From NCBI GenBank assembly GCA_013695715.1, contig JACCZZ010000387.1, positions 1 through 5,588 on the forward strand: a stretch of DNA of 5,588 nucleotides. The letters run 5' to 3'. The position numbers and the translations under genes were made by a program. Below are positions 1 to 5,588 of this stretch, piece after piece. The DNA is from Chitinophagales bacterium. GTDB taxonomy: Bacteria > Bacteroidota > Bacteroidia > Chitinophagales > UBA10324. Within the stretch, counting starts at the first letter, position 1; the number at the start of each line of letters is the position of its first letter. The notes under the pieces are model-generated. The model was not told where the DNA came from. It did not search any database and was given only the letters and a program-made list of their open reading frames with translations.

Positions 1-22
1 GTCCAAAATACTTTCCGGCTCT

Positions 23-54
23 ATTGGATAAACAAAATCCTTATCATATCTTTG
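23..54 (+). promoter_or_regulatory. Bacteroidota-type promoter for rpsJ and downstream genes
   Basis: The -7 box TATCTTTG (47-54) matches the Bacteroidota consensus TAnnTTTG at every fixed position. An ATTG at 23-26 fits the -33 element (TTG/TTTG), and the 20 bases between the elements are within the usual spacing. Transcription would begin around 58-62, giving an untranslated leader of only about 25 bases before the rpsJ ATG at 85. The match and its position are seen directly; activity is inferred. No coding sequence of an upstream gene is recognisable in 1-84, so whether transcription also enters from an upstream str-type cluster (fusA commonly precedes rpsJ in this phylum) cannot be decided here. 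Confidence 0.62.
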
Positions 55-84
55 CCCTCCCTTTTTAAAAGCTCATTGAAATAA

Positions 85-390
85 ATGGCCCAGAGAATTA
101 GAATTAAGCTGCTTTCGTATGATCATATGCTGGTCGATAAGAGTTGTGAGAAGATCGTGAAGACTGTGCGCAGCACTGGTGCCGTAGTAGCGGGCCCAAT
201 TCCTCTTCCTACTGAGACAAAGATCTTTACTGTACTGCGTTCGCCACACGTGAATAAAAAGGCTCGGGAACAGTTTAAGCTTTGTACTTATAAACGCTTG
301 CTCGATATCTACACTTCATCATCTAAAACGGTGGATGCATTGAGTAAGTTAGAATTGCCAAGTGGTGTTGAGATTAATATTAAGGGCTAA
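85..390 (+). CDS. rpsJ: 30S ribosomal protein S10 (uS10)
   Basis: This is the small-subunit head protein uS10, which also acts as NusE in transcription antitermination in well-studied bacteria. The 101 residues are the normal family length. The family signatures are visible: QRIRIKL at the N-terminus, [14 protein letters not shown] around residues 30-43, [17 protein letters not shown] around 48-64, and a C-terminal [17 protein letters not shown]. The loop [12 protein letters not shown] is the conserved 16S rRNA-contacting segment. The start is fixed: the codon immediately before the ATG is an in-frame TAA (82-84), so no longer form exists. There is no Shine-Dalgarno sequence, only an A-rich stretch. 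It is the first gene after the predicted promoter and is followed by rplC after 14 bases. Nothing about the protein is unusual. Confidence 0.98.
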   Translation: MAQRIRIKLLSYDHMLVDKSCEKIVKTVRSTGAVVAGPIPLPTETKIFTVLRSPHVNKKAREQFKLCTYKRLLDIYTSSSKTVDALSKLELPSGVEINIKG

Positions 391-404
391 AAAGCATTAT
401 TGAA

Positions 405-1022
405 ATGAAAGGCATTATCGGTAAAAAAGTGGGTATGACCAGCTTCTTCGGTGAAGATGGAAAAAATATTAGCTGTACACTCATTGAAGCAGGACCCTGT
501 GTAGTTACCCAAATCAAAACCAGTGAAACAGACGGGTACAATGCTGTTCAGTTGGGATATGGTTCGAAAAAAGAAAAGAATACTGCTAAGCCTTTGATAA
601 AACATTTTGCAAAAGCCGGCAGTACTCCAAAAAGAAAAGTTACTGAATTCCGTGACTTTGAGATCGAGAAGAATTTAGGAGATACAATTACTGTAGAAAT
701 TTTTGCTGAAGGAGATAAAGTAAGTATTGTAGGAACCTCGAAAGGAAAAGGATTTCAAGGGGTTGTAAAACGTCATGGATTCCATGGAGTAGGTTCAAAT
801 TCTCATGGTCAGCACGATCGTAACCGCGCTCCCGGATCATTGGGTGGGTCTTCTTATCCTGCACGTGTATTCAAGGGTTTGAGAATGGCTGGCCGAGATG
901 GGGGTAAAAACATTAAGGTGCGAAATGTTTCTGTATTGAAAATCTTTGCCGATAAGAATTTGCTGGTTGTAAATGGATGTGTGCCAGGTCCCAAAGGATC
1001 ATATGTAATCATTCAAAACTAA
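405..1022 (+). CDS. rplC: 50S ribosomal protein L3 (uL3)
   Basis: uL3 is an early-assembly large-subunit protein whose extended loop reaches toward the peptidyl-transferase centre. Its 205 residues match the usual bacterial length. Visible signatures are [17 protein letters not shown] near the N-terminus, [11 protein letters not shown] (62-72), [17 protein letters not shown] (110-126), the central loop [18 protein letters not shown] (141-158), MAGRDGG (161-167) and the end [11 protein letters not shown]. In E. coli, Gln150 in this loop is N5-methylated by PrmB; the aligned residue here is Ser150, so that modification cannot occur. This is common outside Proteobacteria. It lies 14 bases after rpsJ and has no Shine-Dalgarno sequence. 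Confidence 0.98.
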   Translation: MKGIIGKKVGMTSFFGEDGKNISCTLIEAGPCVVTQIKTSETDGYNAVQLGYGSKKEKNTAKPLIKHFAKAGSTPKRKVTEFRDFEIEKNLGDTITVEIFAEGDKVSIVGTSKGKGFQGVVKRHGFHGVGSNSHGQHDRNRAPGSLGGSSYPARVFKGLRMAGRDGGKNIKVRNVSVLKIFADKNLLVVNGCVPGPKGSYVIIQN

Positions 1023-1062
1023 TTCAAAAGGGTGTCCTTCAATTTAGGAATAATAGAGTGAT

Positions 1063-1758
1063 ATGACAGTAGAGGTTATAAAGTTAGATGGCAATAAAGC
1101 AGGAAGAAGCATTGATCTTCCTGATTTCGTCTTTGGTATAGAGCCGAACGATCATGCAATCTATCTTACGGTAAAGCAATATTTAGCAAATCAAAGACAG
1201 GGCACGCATAAATCGAAAGAAAAGTGGGAAGTTTCGGGCTCTACAAGAAAATTGCATAAGCAAAAGGGTACCGGTGGAGCAAGAAAAGGAAGCATTAAGA
1301 GTCCTTTATTTCCGGGCGGAGGAAGAATATTCGGGCCTAAACCCCGCGACTATAGCTTCAAGCTTAATCAGAAAGTTAAGGATCTTGCTAAAAGGTCTGC
1401 GCTCACATATAAAGCAAAAGACAATGGTATAGCAGTGATAGAAGATTTTTCATTGGCAAATCATAAAACTAAGGAGTTTGTAAACATTCTGAGGAATCTC
1501 GGACTTACAACCAAAAAAATCATTATTGTTGTGAATGAGGCTGATGATCATTTAAAGATTGCAAGCAGGAATCTTCAGAAGAGCCGCATATCTAAGGTGA
1601 GTGATTTGAATACGTACGAGATAATGAATGCAAACATGCTTCTCTTTGTAGAAAGCAGCTTAAAGCATTTTGAAACAGGTAAACCTGAAACAGAAAGTGG
1701 CGGTGTTCAATTAGATTCTACTTCAATAACTAATAAAGACATAAACCCAGAGTCTTAA
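1063..1758 (+). CDS. rplD: 50S ribosomal protein L4 (uL4) with extended C-terminus
   Basis: uL4 binds 23S rRNA; its long loop lines the exit-tunnel constriction together with uL22. The rRNA-binding loop is clear: TRKLHKQKGTGGARKGS (about 61-77) followed by PGGGRIFGPKPRDYSFKL (84-101). The globular part follows, with KRSALTYKAKDNGIAVIEDF (110-129), GLTTKKIIIVVNE (147-159) and the closing IMNANMLLFVESSLKHF (187-203). The family usually stops near there, at about 200-210 residues. This protein continues with a 28-residue acidic, polar tail (204-231; six Asp/Glu against two Lys) ending at a normal stop. In E. coli uL4 also autoregulates the operon through a long leader; the leader here is too short for that mechanism. 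The gap before it is 40 bases, and rplW follows after 9 bases. Confidence 0.97.
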   Translation: MTVEVIKLDGNKAGRSIDLPDFVFGIEPNDHAIYLTVKQYLANQRQGTHKSKEKWEVSGSTRKLHKQKGTGGARKGSIKSPLFPGGGRIFGPKPRDYSFKLNQKVKDLAKRSALTYKAKDNGIAVIEDFSLANHKTKEFVNILRNLGLTTKKIIIVVNEADDHLKIASRNLQKSRISKVSDLNTYEIMNANMLLFVESSLKHFETGKPETESGGVQLDSTSITNKDINPES

Positions 1759-1767
1759 ATACGGACC

Positions 1768-2061
1768 ATGGCAGAAATATTAATAAGGCCCTTAATTTCA
1801 GAAAAGCTAAATATGCTTGGCCAAAAGCTAAATAAAGTGGGTTTTGTTGTAGCAAGAGATGCAAACAAAATCCAGATAAAAAACGCCATAGAAAGAATGT
1901 ACGGTGTAAGTGTAAAGTCTGTTTCTACGGCTGTTTTACCAGGGAAGGTGAAGCAACGATTTACTAAGGCAGGAGCTTCAAAAGGAATGAAAAGTCCGAT
2001 AAAAAAGGCATATGTCACTTTAGCAAAAGGTGAAGCAATTGACTTTTATGCCGGAATTTAG
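1768..2061 (+). CDS. rplW: 50S ribosomal protein L23 (uL23)
   Basis: uL23 sits at the rim of the polypeptide exit tunnel and is the docking site for trigger factor and the signal recognition particle. The 97 residues are normal for the family. Signatures include ILIRPLISEKLNML (4-17), VARDANKIQIKNAIERMYGV (about 28-47), and KKAYVTLAKGEAIDF near the end. Glu12 in the ISEK motif aligns with E. coli Glu18, the residue known for trigger factor contact. The loop KQRFTKAGASKGMKSPIKK (about 62-80) is the basic hairpin that enters the tunnel wall. The start lies 9 bases after the rplD stop, suggesting translational coupling. The long gap after it holds a hairpin. Confidence 0.97.
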   Translation: MAEILIRPLISEKLNMLGQKLNKVGFVVARDANKIQIKNAIERMYGVSVKSVSTAVLPGKVKQRFTKAGASKGMKSPIKKAYVTLAKGEAIDFYAGI

Positions 2062-2066
2062 ATAAA

Positions 2067-2092
2067 CGTTGTGCGCGGCTGATGCCACAACG
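2067..2092 (+). other. Hairpin in the rplW-rplB gap
   Basis: CGTTGTG (2067-2073) pairs perfectly with CACAACG (2086-2092), and GC at 2075-2076 can pair with GC at 2084-2085 if C2074 is bulged, leaving a 7-base loop. It starts 5 bases after the rplW stop. There is no U-tract after it (the next bases are ACAAAAGAG), so it is not an intrinsic terminator. It may be an mRNA processing or stabilising element, or have no role. Its pairing is seen; function is unknown. Confidence 0.5.
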
Positions 2093-2109
2093 ACAAAAGA
2101 GATTTATAA

Positions 2110-2119
2110 TTAACGTTAA
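2110..2119. repeat. 10-base palindrome TTAACGTTAA before rplB
   Basis: TTAACGTTAA is a perfect inverted palindrome about 25 bases before the rplB start. It could be an operator-like site, but a palindrome of this size in AT-rich intergenic DNA can easily occur by chance, and no neighbouring promoter box is evident. It is listed only because the 82-base gap holds little else besides the hairpin at 2067-2092. Confidence 0.2.
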
Positions 2120-2143
2120 AGATTAGCGGAAAAGTAATCAAAG

Positions 2144-2968
2144 ATGGCGGTAAGAAAATTTAATCCCGTTACACCGGGAACAAGGTTTAGAATCATAAAT
2201 GCTTTCACGGAGATAACTACCTCAACTCCTGAAAAAAGCCTGCTGGAGCCATCCAGAAAAACAGGTGGCAGAAATAGCGACGGTCATCGTGCCATGCGCT
2301 ACATTGGCGGTGGGCATAAGCAAATGTACCGCATCATTGATTTCAAAAGAAATAAGCATGGTGTTCCTGGTCAAGTTACAACAATAGAATACGATCCTAA
2401 CAGGTCTGCCTTTATAGCCTTAATATCTTATAAGGATGGCGAGAAAAGATACATACTGGCACCAGCAGGATTAAAGGTTGGGCAAACAATTATGTCAGGT
2501 CCCGAAGCACCTCCGGAAATTGGCAATGCTCTATATCTGAAAGACATACCACTTGGTACCATCATTCACAATGTGGAATTGCATCCGGGAAAAGGCGGAG
2601 CAATGGTGCGCAGCGCTGGAGCAAATGCTCAACTAAGTGCTAAAGAAGGAAAATACGCAATTATAAAGCTTCCATCCGGTGAAAACCGCATGGTGCTTGC
2701 CAACTGCATGGCTACGGTTGGCTCAGCATCCAATTCTGATCACAATACTGAAAGGGCGGGCAAAGCTGGCCGTAATCGGTGGAAGGGCATTCGCCCGCGA
2801 AATCGTGGAGTAGCAATGAACCCGGTAGATCATCCAATGGGTGGTGGGGAAGGCAAGGCATCGGGAGGACATCCACGTTCACGAAACGGTAAATATGCAA
2901 AGGGCATGAAAACACGTCATCCTAAGAATGTATCTAATAAGTTTATCATCAGCAGAAAAAAGAAATAA
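2144..2968 (+). CDS. rplB: 50S ribosomal protein L2 (uL2)
   Basis: uL2 is a core 23S rRNA-binding protein required for subunit association and peptidyl transfer. The length of 274 residues is standard. The RNA-binding OB-fold region shows [20 protein letters not shown] (41-60), [13 protein letters not shown] (64-76), [14 protein letters not shown] (81-94) and [11 protein letters not shown] (97-107). The SH3-like part contains [17 protein letters not shown]. The functional C-terminal segment is [19 protein letters not shown] (212-230), then [17 protein letters not shown]. His230 aligns with E. coli His229, which is important for peptidyl transferase activity. The Met at 232 and the [23 protein letters not shown] stretch (240-262) are the form usual in Bacteroidota. 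It starts 82 bases after rplW with no Shine-Dalgarno sequence. Confidence 0.98.
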   Translation: MAVRKFNPVTPGTRFRIINAFTEITTSTPEKSLLEPSRKTGGRNSDGHRAMRYIGGGHKQMYRIIDFKRNKHGVPGQVTTIEYDPNRSAFIALISYKDGEKRYILAPAGLKVGQTIMSGPEAPPEIGNALYLKDIPLGTIIHNVELHPGKGGAMVRSAGANAQLSAKEGKYAIIKLPSGENRMVLANCMATVGSASNSDHNTERAGKAGRNRWKGIRPRNRGVAMNPVDHPMGGGEGKASGGHPRSRNGKYAKGMKTRHPKNVSNKFIISRKKK

Positions 2969-3040
2969 TTTCCCGATAAGATTTTAAACCATAGATCATA
3001 AATTTATAGACCATTATTAAAAAGCATAACGATTGATAGA

Positions 3041-3310
3041 ATGAGCAGAAGTATAAAAAAAGGACCTTACGTAGATCACAACCTGCAGGAAAAATTAGAC
3101 AAGATGACAGCAGGAGGAAGAAAAACCGTTATAAAAACGTGGTCGCGTCGTTCTACCATCACTCCTGATTTTGTTGGGAATACATTTGCCGTACATAATG
3201 GCAATAAGTTCATCCCGATATATGTAAGTGAGAATATGGTAGGTCATAAACTTGGTGAATTTGCTCCTACAAGGAATTTCAAGGGTCACTCTTCAAAGAA
3301 AATGGATTAA
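3041..3310 (+). CDS. rpsS: 30S ribosomal protein S19 (uS19)
   Basis: uS19 is a small-subunit head protein that forms a complex with S13 and contacts the A-site finger of the large subunit. All 89 residues fit the family. Signatures are [18 protein letters not shown] at the start, [23 protein letters not shown] (about 33-54), and the highly conserved [18 protein letters not shown] (66-83). The gap before it (72 bases) is AT-rich and contains no convincing promoter or terminator. The stop is only 2 bases before the rplV start, so the two genes are very likely translationally coupled. Confidence 0.98.
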   Translation: MSRSIKKGPYVDHNLQEKLDKMTAGGRKTVIKTWSRRSTITPDFVGNTFAVHNGNKFIPIYVSENMVGHKLGEFAPTRNFKGHSSKKMD

Positions 3311-3312
3311 TT

Positions 3313-3783
3313 ATGTCAGAAGCCAGAGCCATGTTAAGAAATTGTCAGTCTTCACCCCGTAAAATGCGGTATGTGGCAGATATGGTGCGGGGAATGGATG
3401 CAGAGAAGGCGCTTTACGCATTGCAGCTTAGTTCAAAGCATGGAGCAAAACCAATGGGTAAGCTGCTGAGATCTGCAATGGATAATTGGGAAAAGAAAAA
3501 TGAGGGAATGCGGATTGAAGACGCCCGGCTTTTTGTTAAAACAGTTTTTGTAGATGGAGGCCGCATGTTGAAGCGCTGGCTTCCGGCTCCTCACGGAAGG
3601 GCATATAAAAAACGAAAGCGTTCCAATCATATTACACTCATTGTTGACACTAAAATAGGCATGGAGGAGAAAACTGCTGTGAAACCAGTTGAAGGGGCTG
3701 CAGAAAATACAGCGGTTGCACCGCTGGTTAAGAAATCGAGTCGGAGCAGAAGAAAAGAAGAAAGTAAAGCAGTAACAGCTTAA
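3313..3783 (+). CDS. rplV: 50S ribosomal protein L22 (uL22) with long C-terminal tail
   Basis: uL22 binds all domains of 23S rRNA; its beta-hairpin lines the exit tunnel opposite uL4. The globular core has the family motif [16 protein letters not shown] (13-28), followed by helices with [28 protein letters not shown] (33-60). The tunnel hairpin is [22 protein letters not shown] (79-100), closed by the final strand [11 protein letters not shown] (104-114). E. coli uL22 has 110 residues and ends near that strand. This one has 156, with a low-complexity Ala/Val/Glu/Lys tail from 115 and a basic cluster SSRSRRK (142-148). The ATG is 2 bases after the rpsS stop. The N-terminus is short but retains the core. 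The tail has no recognisable domain. Confidence 0.96.
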   Translation: MSEARAMLRNCQSSPRKMRYVADMVRGMDAEKALYALQLSSKHGAKPMGKLLRSAMDNWEKKNEGMRIEDARLFVKTVFVDGGRMLKRWLPAPHGRAYKKRKRSNHITLIVDTKIGMEEKTAVKPVEGAAENTAVAPLVKKSSRSRRKEESKAVTA

Positions 3784-3797
3784 TTATAAATAATTGC

Positions 3798-4565
3798 ATG
3801 GGACAAAAAGCAAATCCGATTGGTAACCGCCTCGGAATAATTAAAGGATGGGAATCTAATTGGTTTGGTGGACGTGAGTTTGCTGATAAATTGATTGGGG
3901 ATGAAAAAATACGTACCTATTTAAGAGCACGGATTTCAAAGGGCGGTATTGCTCAGATCGTTATTGAGCGTACCTTAAATCGCATCACCATCACAATTCA
4001 CACTTCTCGTCCCGGCATCATCATTGGGAAAGGGGGTGGAGAGGTGGATCGAGTTAAAGAAGAGCTGAAAAAAATTACTGATAAGGAGGTTCAAATTAAT
4101 ATAGTTGAAATTCGCAGACCTGAGATTGAAGCTGCAATCGTAGCCGATACTATCGCGCGGCAAATTGAAGCAAGAATAAATTACCGGCGTGCAATAAAAA
4201 TGTCTATCGCTTCGGCTTTAAGAATGGGAGCTGAGGGTATAAAAGTTAGAATCAGTGGTAGGCTTGGAGGAGCGGAAATTGCCCGTTCAGAGGAGATCAA
4301 GCAAGGACGTGTTCCGCTTCATACTTTTCGTGCAGATATAGATTATTATTTGGGCGAAGCTCAAACTGTTTATGGGAAGATAGGAATAAAAGTGTGGATT
4401 TGTAAAGGAGAAGTTTATGGCAAGCGTGACTTATCTCCCAATGTAGGGCAAAAAACAAATGAGATGCAACGCCCAAAGGGAAGTGGCCCCGGTGGTCCAA
4501 GAAGGAGTGGCGGGGGTGGTGACAGAGACAGAGGAAAAGAGAGAGAACGCTCTGATAGAAAATAA
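3798..4565 (+). CDS. rpsC: 30S ribosomal protein S3 (uS3) with Gly/Arg-rich tail
   Basis: uS3 lies at the mRNA entry channel, where with S4 and S5 it helps unwind mRNA structure. The N-terminal [18 protein letters not shown] is typical. The type II KH domain is visible, with its GXXG loop in [13 protein letters not shown] (71-83). The C-terminal domain holds YRRAIK (129-134); Arg130, Arg131 and Lys134 align with the E. coli residues implicated in helicase activity (R131, R132, K135). It continues with [19 protein letters not shown] (147-165), [14 protein letters not shown] (170-183) and [13 protein letters not shown] (196-208). The 255-residue length exceeds E. coli (233) because of a disordered, Gly-, Arg- and Glu-rich tail after about 226. 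It follows rplV after 14 bases. Confidence 0.97.
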   Translation: MGQKANPIGNRLGIIKGWESNWFGGREFADKLIGDEKIRTYLRARISKGGIAQIVIERTLNRITITIHTSRPGIIIGKGGGEVDRVKEELKKITDKEVQINIVEIRRPEIEAAIVADTIARQIEARINYRRAIKMSIASALRMGAEGIKVRISGRLGGAEIARSEEIKQGRVPLHTFRADIDYYLGEAQTVYGKIGIKVWICKGEVYGKRDLSPNVGQKTNEMQRPKGSGPGGPRRSGGGGDRDRGKERERSDRK

Positions 4566-4592
4566 TATAGAAGACTGAATTCACAACAAATT

Positions 4593-4620
4593 CGTCATTG
4601 CGGGCTTGACCCGCAATCTC
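4593..4620. repeat. Dispersed-type palindromic repeat between rpsC and rplP
   Basis: ATTGCGGG (4597-4604) and CCCGCAAT (4610-4617) form a perfect 8-base stem with a CTTGA loop, preceded by CGTC and followed by CTC. The whole reads like one arm of the CGTCATTGCGGG...CCCGCAATCTC interspersed palindromes that I recall from many unrelated bacterial genomes (in the other strand AGATTGCGGGTCAAGCCCGCAATGACG). The stem is noticeably more GC-rich than the AT-rich DNA around it, supporting an inserted origin. No U-tract follows, so it is not a terminator. Whether this genome holds further copies cannot be seen here. Confidence 0.6.
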
Positions 4621-4633
4621 AAGAATAAGATTG
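4614..4633 (+). other. Second inverted repeat overlapping the rpsC-rplP repeat
   Basis: CAATCT (4614-4619) pairs with AGATTG (4628-4633) across an 8-base loop. It shares CAAT (4614-4617) with the 3' arm of the stronger hairpin at 4597-4617, so the two stems exclude each other. One reading is that CAATCT/AGATTG is the apex of a longer two-arm palindrome whose right arm has decayed after AGATTG. Pairing is weak and a switching role is not supported. Confidence 0.35.
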
Positions 4634-4648
4634 AAAAAGTAATTTAAA

Positions 4649-5074
4649 ATGTTACAGCCCAAAAAAACCAAATACCGCAAAACCCAACGAGGGAAAATGA
4701 AAGGCAACGATCATCGTGGCGCTGTACTTTCGTTTGGTTCATTCGGATTAAAAACACTCGATGAAGCATGGCTTACTGATAAACAGTTAGAAGCAGCACG
4801 TGTTGCTTTAACCCGGCATATGAAACGTGAAGGCCAGGTTTGGATCCGGGTATTTCCTGATAAGCCATTAACAAGAAAACCAGCTGAAGTGCGGATGGGA
4901 AAGGGAAAAGGAAACCCGGAAGGATGGGTAGCACCTGTTAAACCAGGCAGAATACTTTTTGAAGCCGAAGGAGTTTCATTGCCTATAGCAAAGGCGGCCA
5001 TGCAGTTAGCGGCTGATAAGCTTCCTGTACATACAAGATTTATTGTGGCCAGAGATTTTAAATCGTCAGTTTAA
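4649..5074 (+). CDS. rplP: 50S ribosomal protein L16 (uL16)
   Basis: uL16 is a late-assembly large-subunit protein that positions the A-site and P-site tRNA elbows and central 23S rRNA. The 141 residues are close to the usual 136-144. Signatures are [11 protein letters not shown] at the N-terminus, [11 protein letters not shown] (27-37), [26 protein letters not shown] (63-88) and [12 protein letters not shown] (98-109). Arg82 in VRMGKGKG aligns with E. coli Arg81, the site hydroxylated by RoxA; whether it is modified here is unknown. The start MLQPK is the conserved one. It follows an 83-base gap containing the palindromic repeat, and that gap shows no promoter box that I can recognise. Confidence 0.98.
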   Translation: MLQPKKTKYRKTQRGKMKGNDHRGAVLSFGSFGLKTLDEAWLTDKQLEAARVALTRHMKREGQVWIRVFPDKPLTRKPAEVRMGKGKGNPEGWVAPVKPGRILFEAEGVSLPIAKAAMQLAADKLPVHTRFIVARDFKSSV

Positions 5075-5114
5075 AAGTTATCCCGCTATTTTTTGGTGGA
5101 AAACAACACATGTG

Positions 5115-5324
5115 ATGGCAAAGCAAAAACTGAATATGAAAGAGTTAACGACCGAGGAGATCGTTGACAAACTGAAAGAAGATTCAGCTCATTACACCAA
5201 GCTGAAGTTTAATCATGTGGTTACCACATTAGAGAATCCTATGACCTTGCGCAGATTGAGGCGTGACATTGCACGTATGAAAACAGAGCTAAAGGTGCGC
5301 TTAACAGAAAAGCAAATAGTGTAG
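5115..5324 (+). CDS. rpmC: 50S ribosomal protein L29 (uL29)
   Basis: uL29 is a small two-helix protein beside uL23 at the tunnel exit. Starting at 5115 it has 69 residues: MAKQKLNMKELTTEEIV, then a helical region with HYTKLKFNHVVTTLENPMTLRRLRRDIARMKTEL (29-62). The ENPMTLRRLRRDIARMKTEL part is the conserved signature. An open frame runs upstream to an ATG at 5043, but that would overlap the rplP end by 32 bases and add residues unlike the family, so I reject it. An internal ATG at 5136 is a possible alternative start, giving MKELTTEE. Just before 5115 lies ATGTGATG: an ATG at 5110 followed directly by TGA, whose last base begins the rpmC ATG. No Shine-Dalgarno sequence is present. Confidence 0.93.
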   Translation: MAKQKLNMKELTTEEIVDKLKEDSAHYTKLKFNHVVTTLENPMTLRRLRRDIARMKTELKVRLTEKQIV

Positions 5325-5339
5325 CATTTAAATACAAGA

Positions 5340-5363
5340 ATCATCTTAGAAATTACAGATGAT
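5340..5363 (+). other. Hairpin in the rpmC-rpsQ gap
   Basis: ATCATCT (5340-5346) and AGATGAT (5357-5363) are perfect reverse complements, separated by 10 bases. The stem is AT-rich and weak, lies 20 bases before the rpsQ ATG and is not followed by a U-tract. It is neither a terminator nor a recognised leader motif. A translational or processing role is possible but unsupported. Confidence 0.35.
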
Positions 5364-5383
5364 GAAATAAGACGGAATAAACA

Positions 5384-5588
5384 ATGGAAAGGAATTTAAG
5401 AAAATCACGAACAGGAGTAGTTACCAGCAACAAAATGAATAAAACCATTACTGTTGCTATAGAACGGAAAGTTATGCATCCGCTATATGGTAAATACCTT
5501 AAAAAGACAAGGAAGCTGATGGCCCATGATGAAAAGCAGGAGGCGTCCATTGGTGATATGGTGCGAATTATGGAAACACGGCCTATAA
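5384..5588 (+). CDS. rpsQ: 30S ribosomal protein S17 (uS17), 3' part beyond the window
   Basis: uS17 is an early-binding small-subunit protein with an OB-fold that contacts 16S rRNA helices of the 5' domain. The visible 68 codons read [20 protein letters not shown], then [22 protein letters not shown], then an [21 protein letters not shown] segment. These match the family order RxGxVxSxKMxKTxxVxxxRxxxHPxYxKxxxxxxKxxxHDExxxxxxGDxVxIxExRP. The family is usually about 80-87 residues, so 15 or so C-terminal residues (beginning SKTK in most homologues) lie past the end. The expected GIGD motif reads SIGD here. The start gives the conserved N-terminal length and lies 59 bases after rpmC. Confidence 0.96.
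   Translation, partial: MERNLRKSRTGVVTSNKMNKTITVAIERKVMHPLYGKYLKKTRKLMAHDEKQEASIGDMVRIMETRPI

Noticed and set aside
1..84. Tail of an upstream gene such as fusA
   Set aside because: Frames read through 1-84 give no EF-G-like residues; the stretch looks intergenic.
387..605. Minus-strand frame opposite rplC
   Set aside because: Shadow of the L3 gene; no start context or family resemblance.
1027..1038. AAGG-GTGT-CCTT mini-hairpin in the rplC-rplD gap
   Set aside because: Only four pairs; too small to distinguish from chance and no U-tract follows.
1755..2018. 87-codon minus-strand frame opposite rplW
   Set aside because: It is entirely antisense to a well-supported L23 gene and has no recognisable family content.
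2998..3007. ATAAATTTAT palindrome in the rplB-rpsS gap
   Set aside because: An AT-only palindrome in AT-rich spacer is expected by chance and no promoter box accompanies it.
4297..4707. 136-codon open frame on the minus strand across the rpsC end and rplP start
   Set aside because: It overlaps two certain genes, and its AGQARNDE segment is just the translation of the palindromic repeat, a common source of false genes.
5043..5114. Upstream extension of rpmC
   Set aside because: It would overlap rplP and add a non-family N-terminus; L29 homologues start near MAK/MK at 5115-5136.
1..5588. A novel defence, mobile or biosynthetic system
   Set aside because: All eleven genes are conserved ribosomal proteins in standard order with no cargo between them; no gap is large enough to hide another gene.

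Overview
This window is the front part of the S10 ribosomal-protein operon, running into the usual spc segment, and it reads entirely on the + strand. The organism looks like a member of the Bacteroidota, possibly near the Chitinophaga/Sphingobacterium side, though that finer placement is weak. Three lines support the phylum. First, the S10, L2, L16, L29 and S17 sequences have Bacteroidota-style wording (for example [11 protein letters not shown] in L2, and S10 with KLLSYDH plus a long [17 protein letters not shown] tail). Second, a good TAnnTTTG -7 promoter box sits in front of rpsJ. Third, none of the eleven starts has a convincing Shine-Dalgarno sequence. The DNA is AT-leaning.

Layout: a promoter and very short leader (1-84), then rpsJ (S10), rplC (L3), rplD (L4), rplW (L23), rplB (L2), rpsS (S19), rplV (L22), rpsC (S3), rplP (L16), rpmC (L29) and rpsQ (S17, cut by the window end). 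Order and orientation match the conserved bacterial S10 cluster. No gene is missing, inverted or inserted. Gaps range from 2 to 83 bases: three are tight (2, 9 and 14 bases at rpsS-rplV, rplD-rplW and rpsJ-rplC / rplV-rpsC), and four are looser (59-83 bases) and contain most of the non-coding signals.

The genes supply structural proteins for both subunits: S10, S19, S3 and S17 for the small subunit, and L3, L4, L23, L2, L22, L16 and L29 for the large. L3, L4, L2, L22 and L16 approach the peptidyl-transferase centre or exit tunnel. L23 and L29 sit at the tunnel exit. S10, S19 and S3 belong to the head of the small subunit.

I found no novel system. The points that deserve a second look are small. 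A dispersed-type palindromic repeat lies between rpsC and rplP. Conserved-core proteins L4, L22 and S3 carry C-terminal tails of about 28, 42 and 30 residues. Hairpins lie in the rplW-rplB and rpmC-rpsQ gaps. The leader is too short for the L4-binding attenuator known from E. coli.
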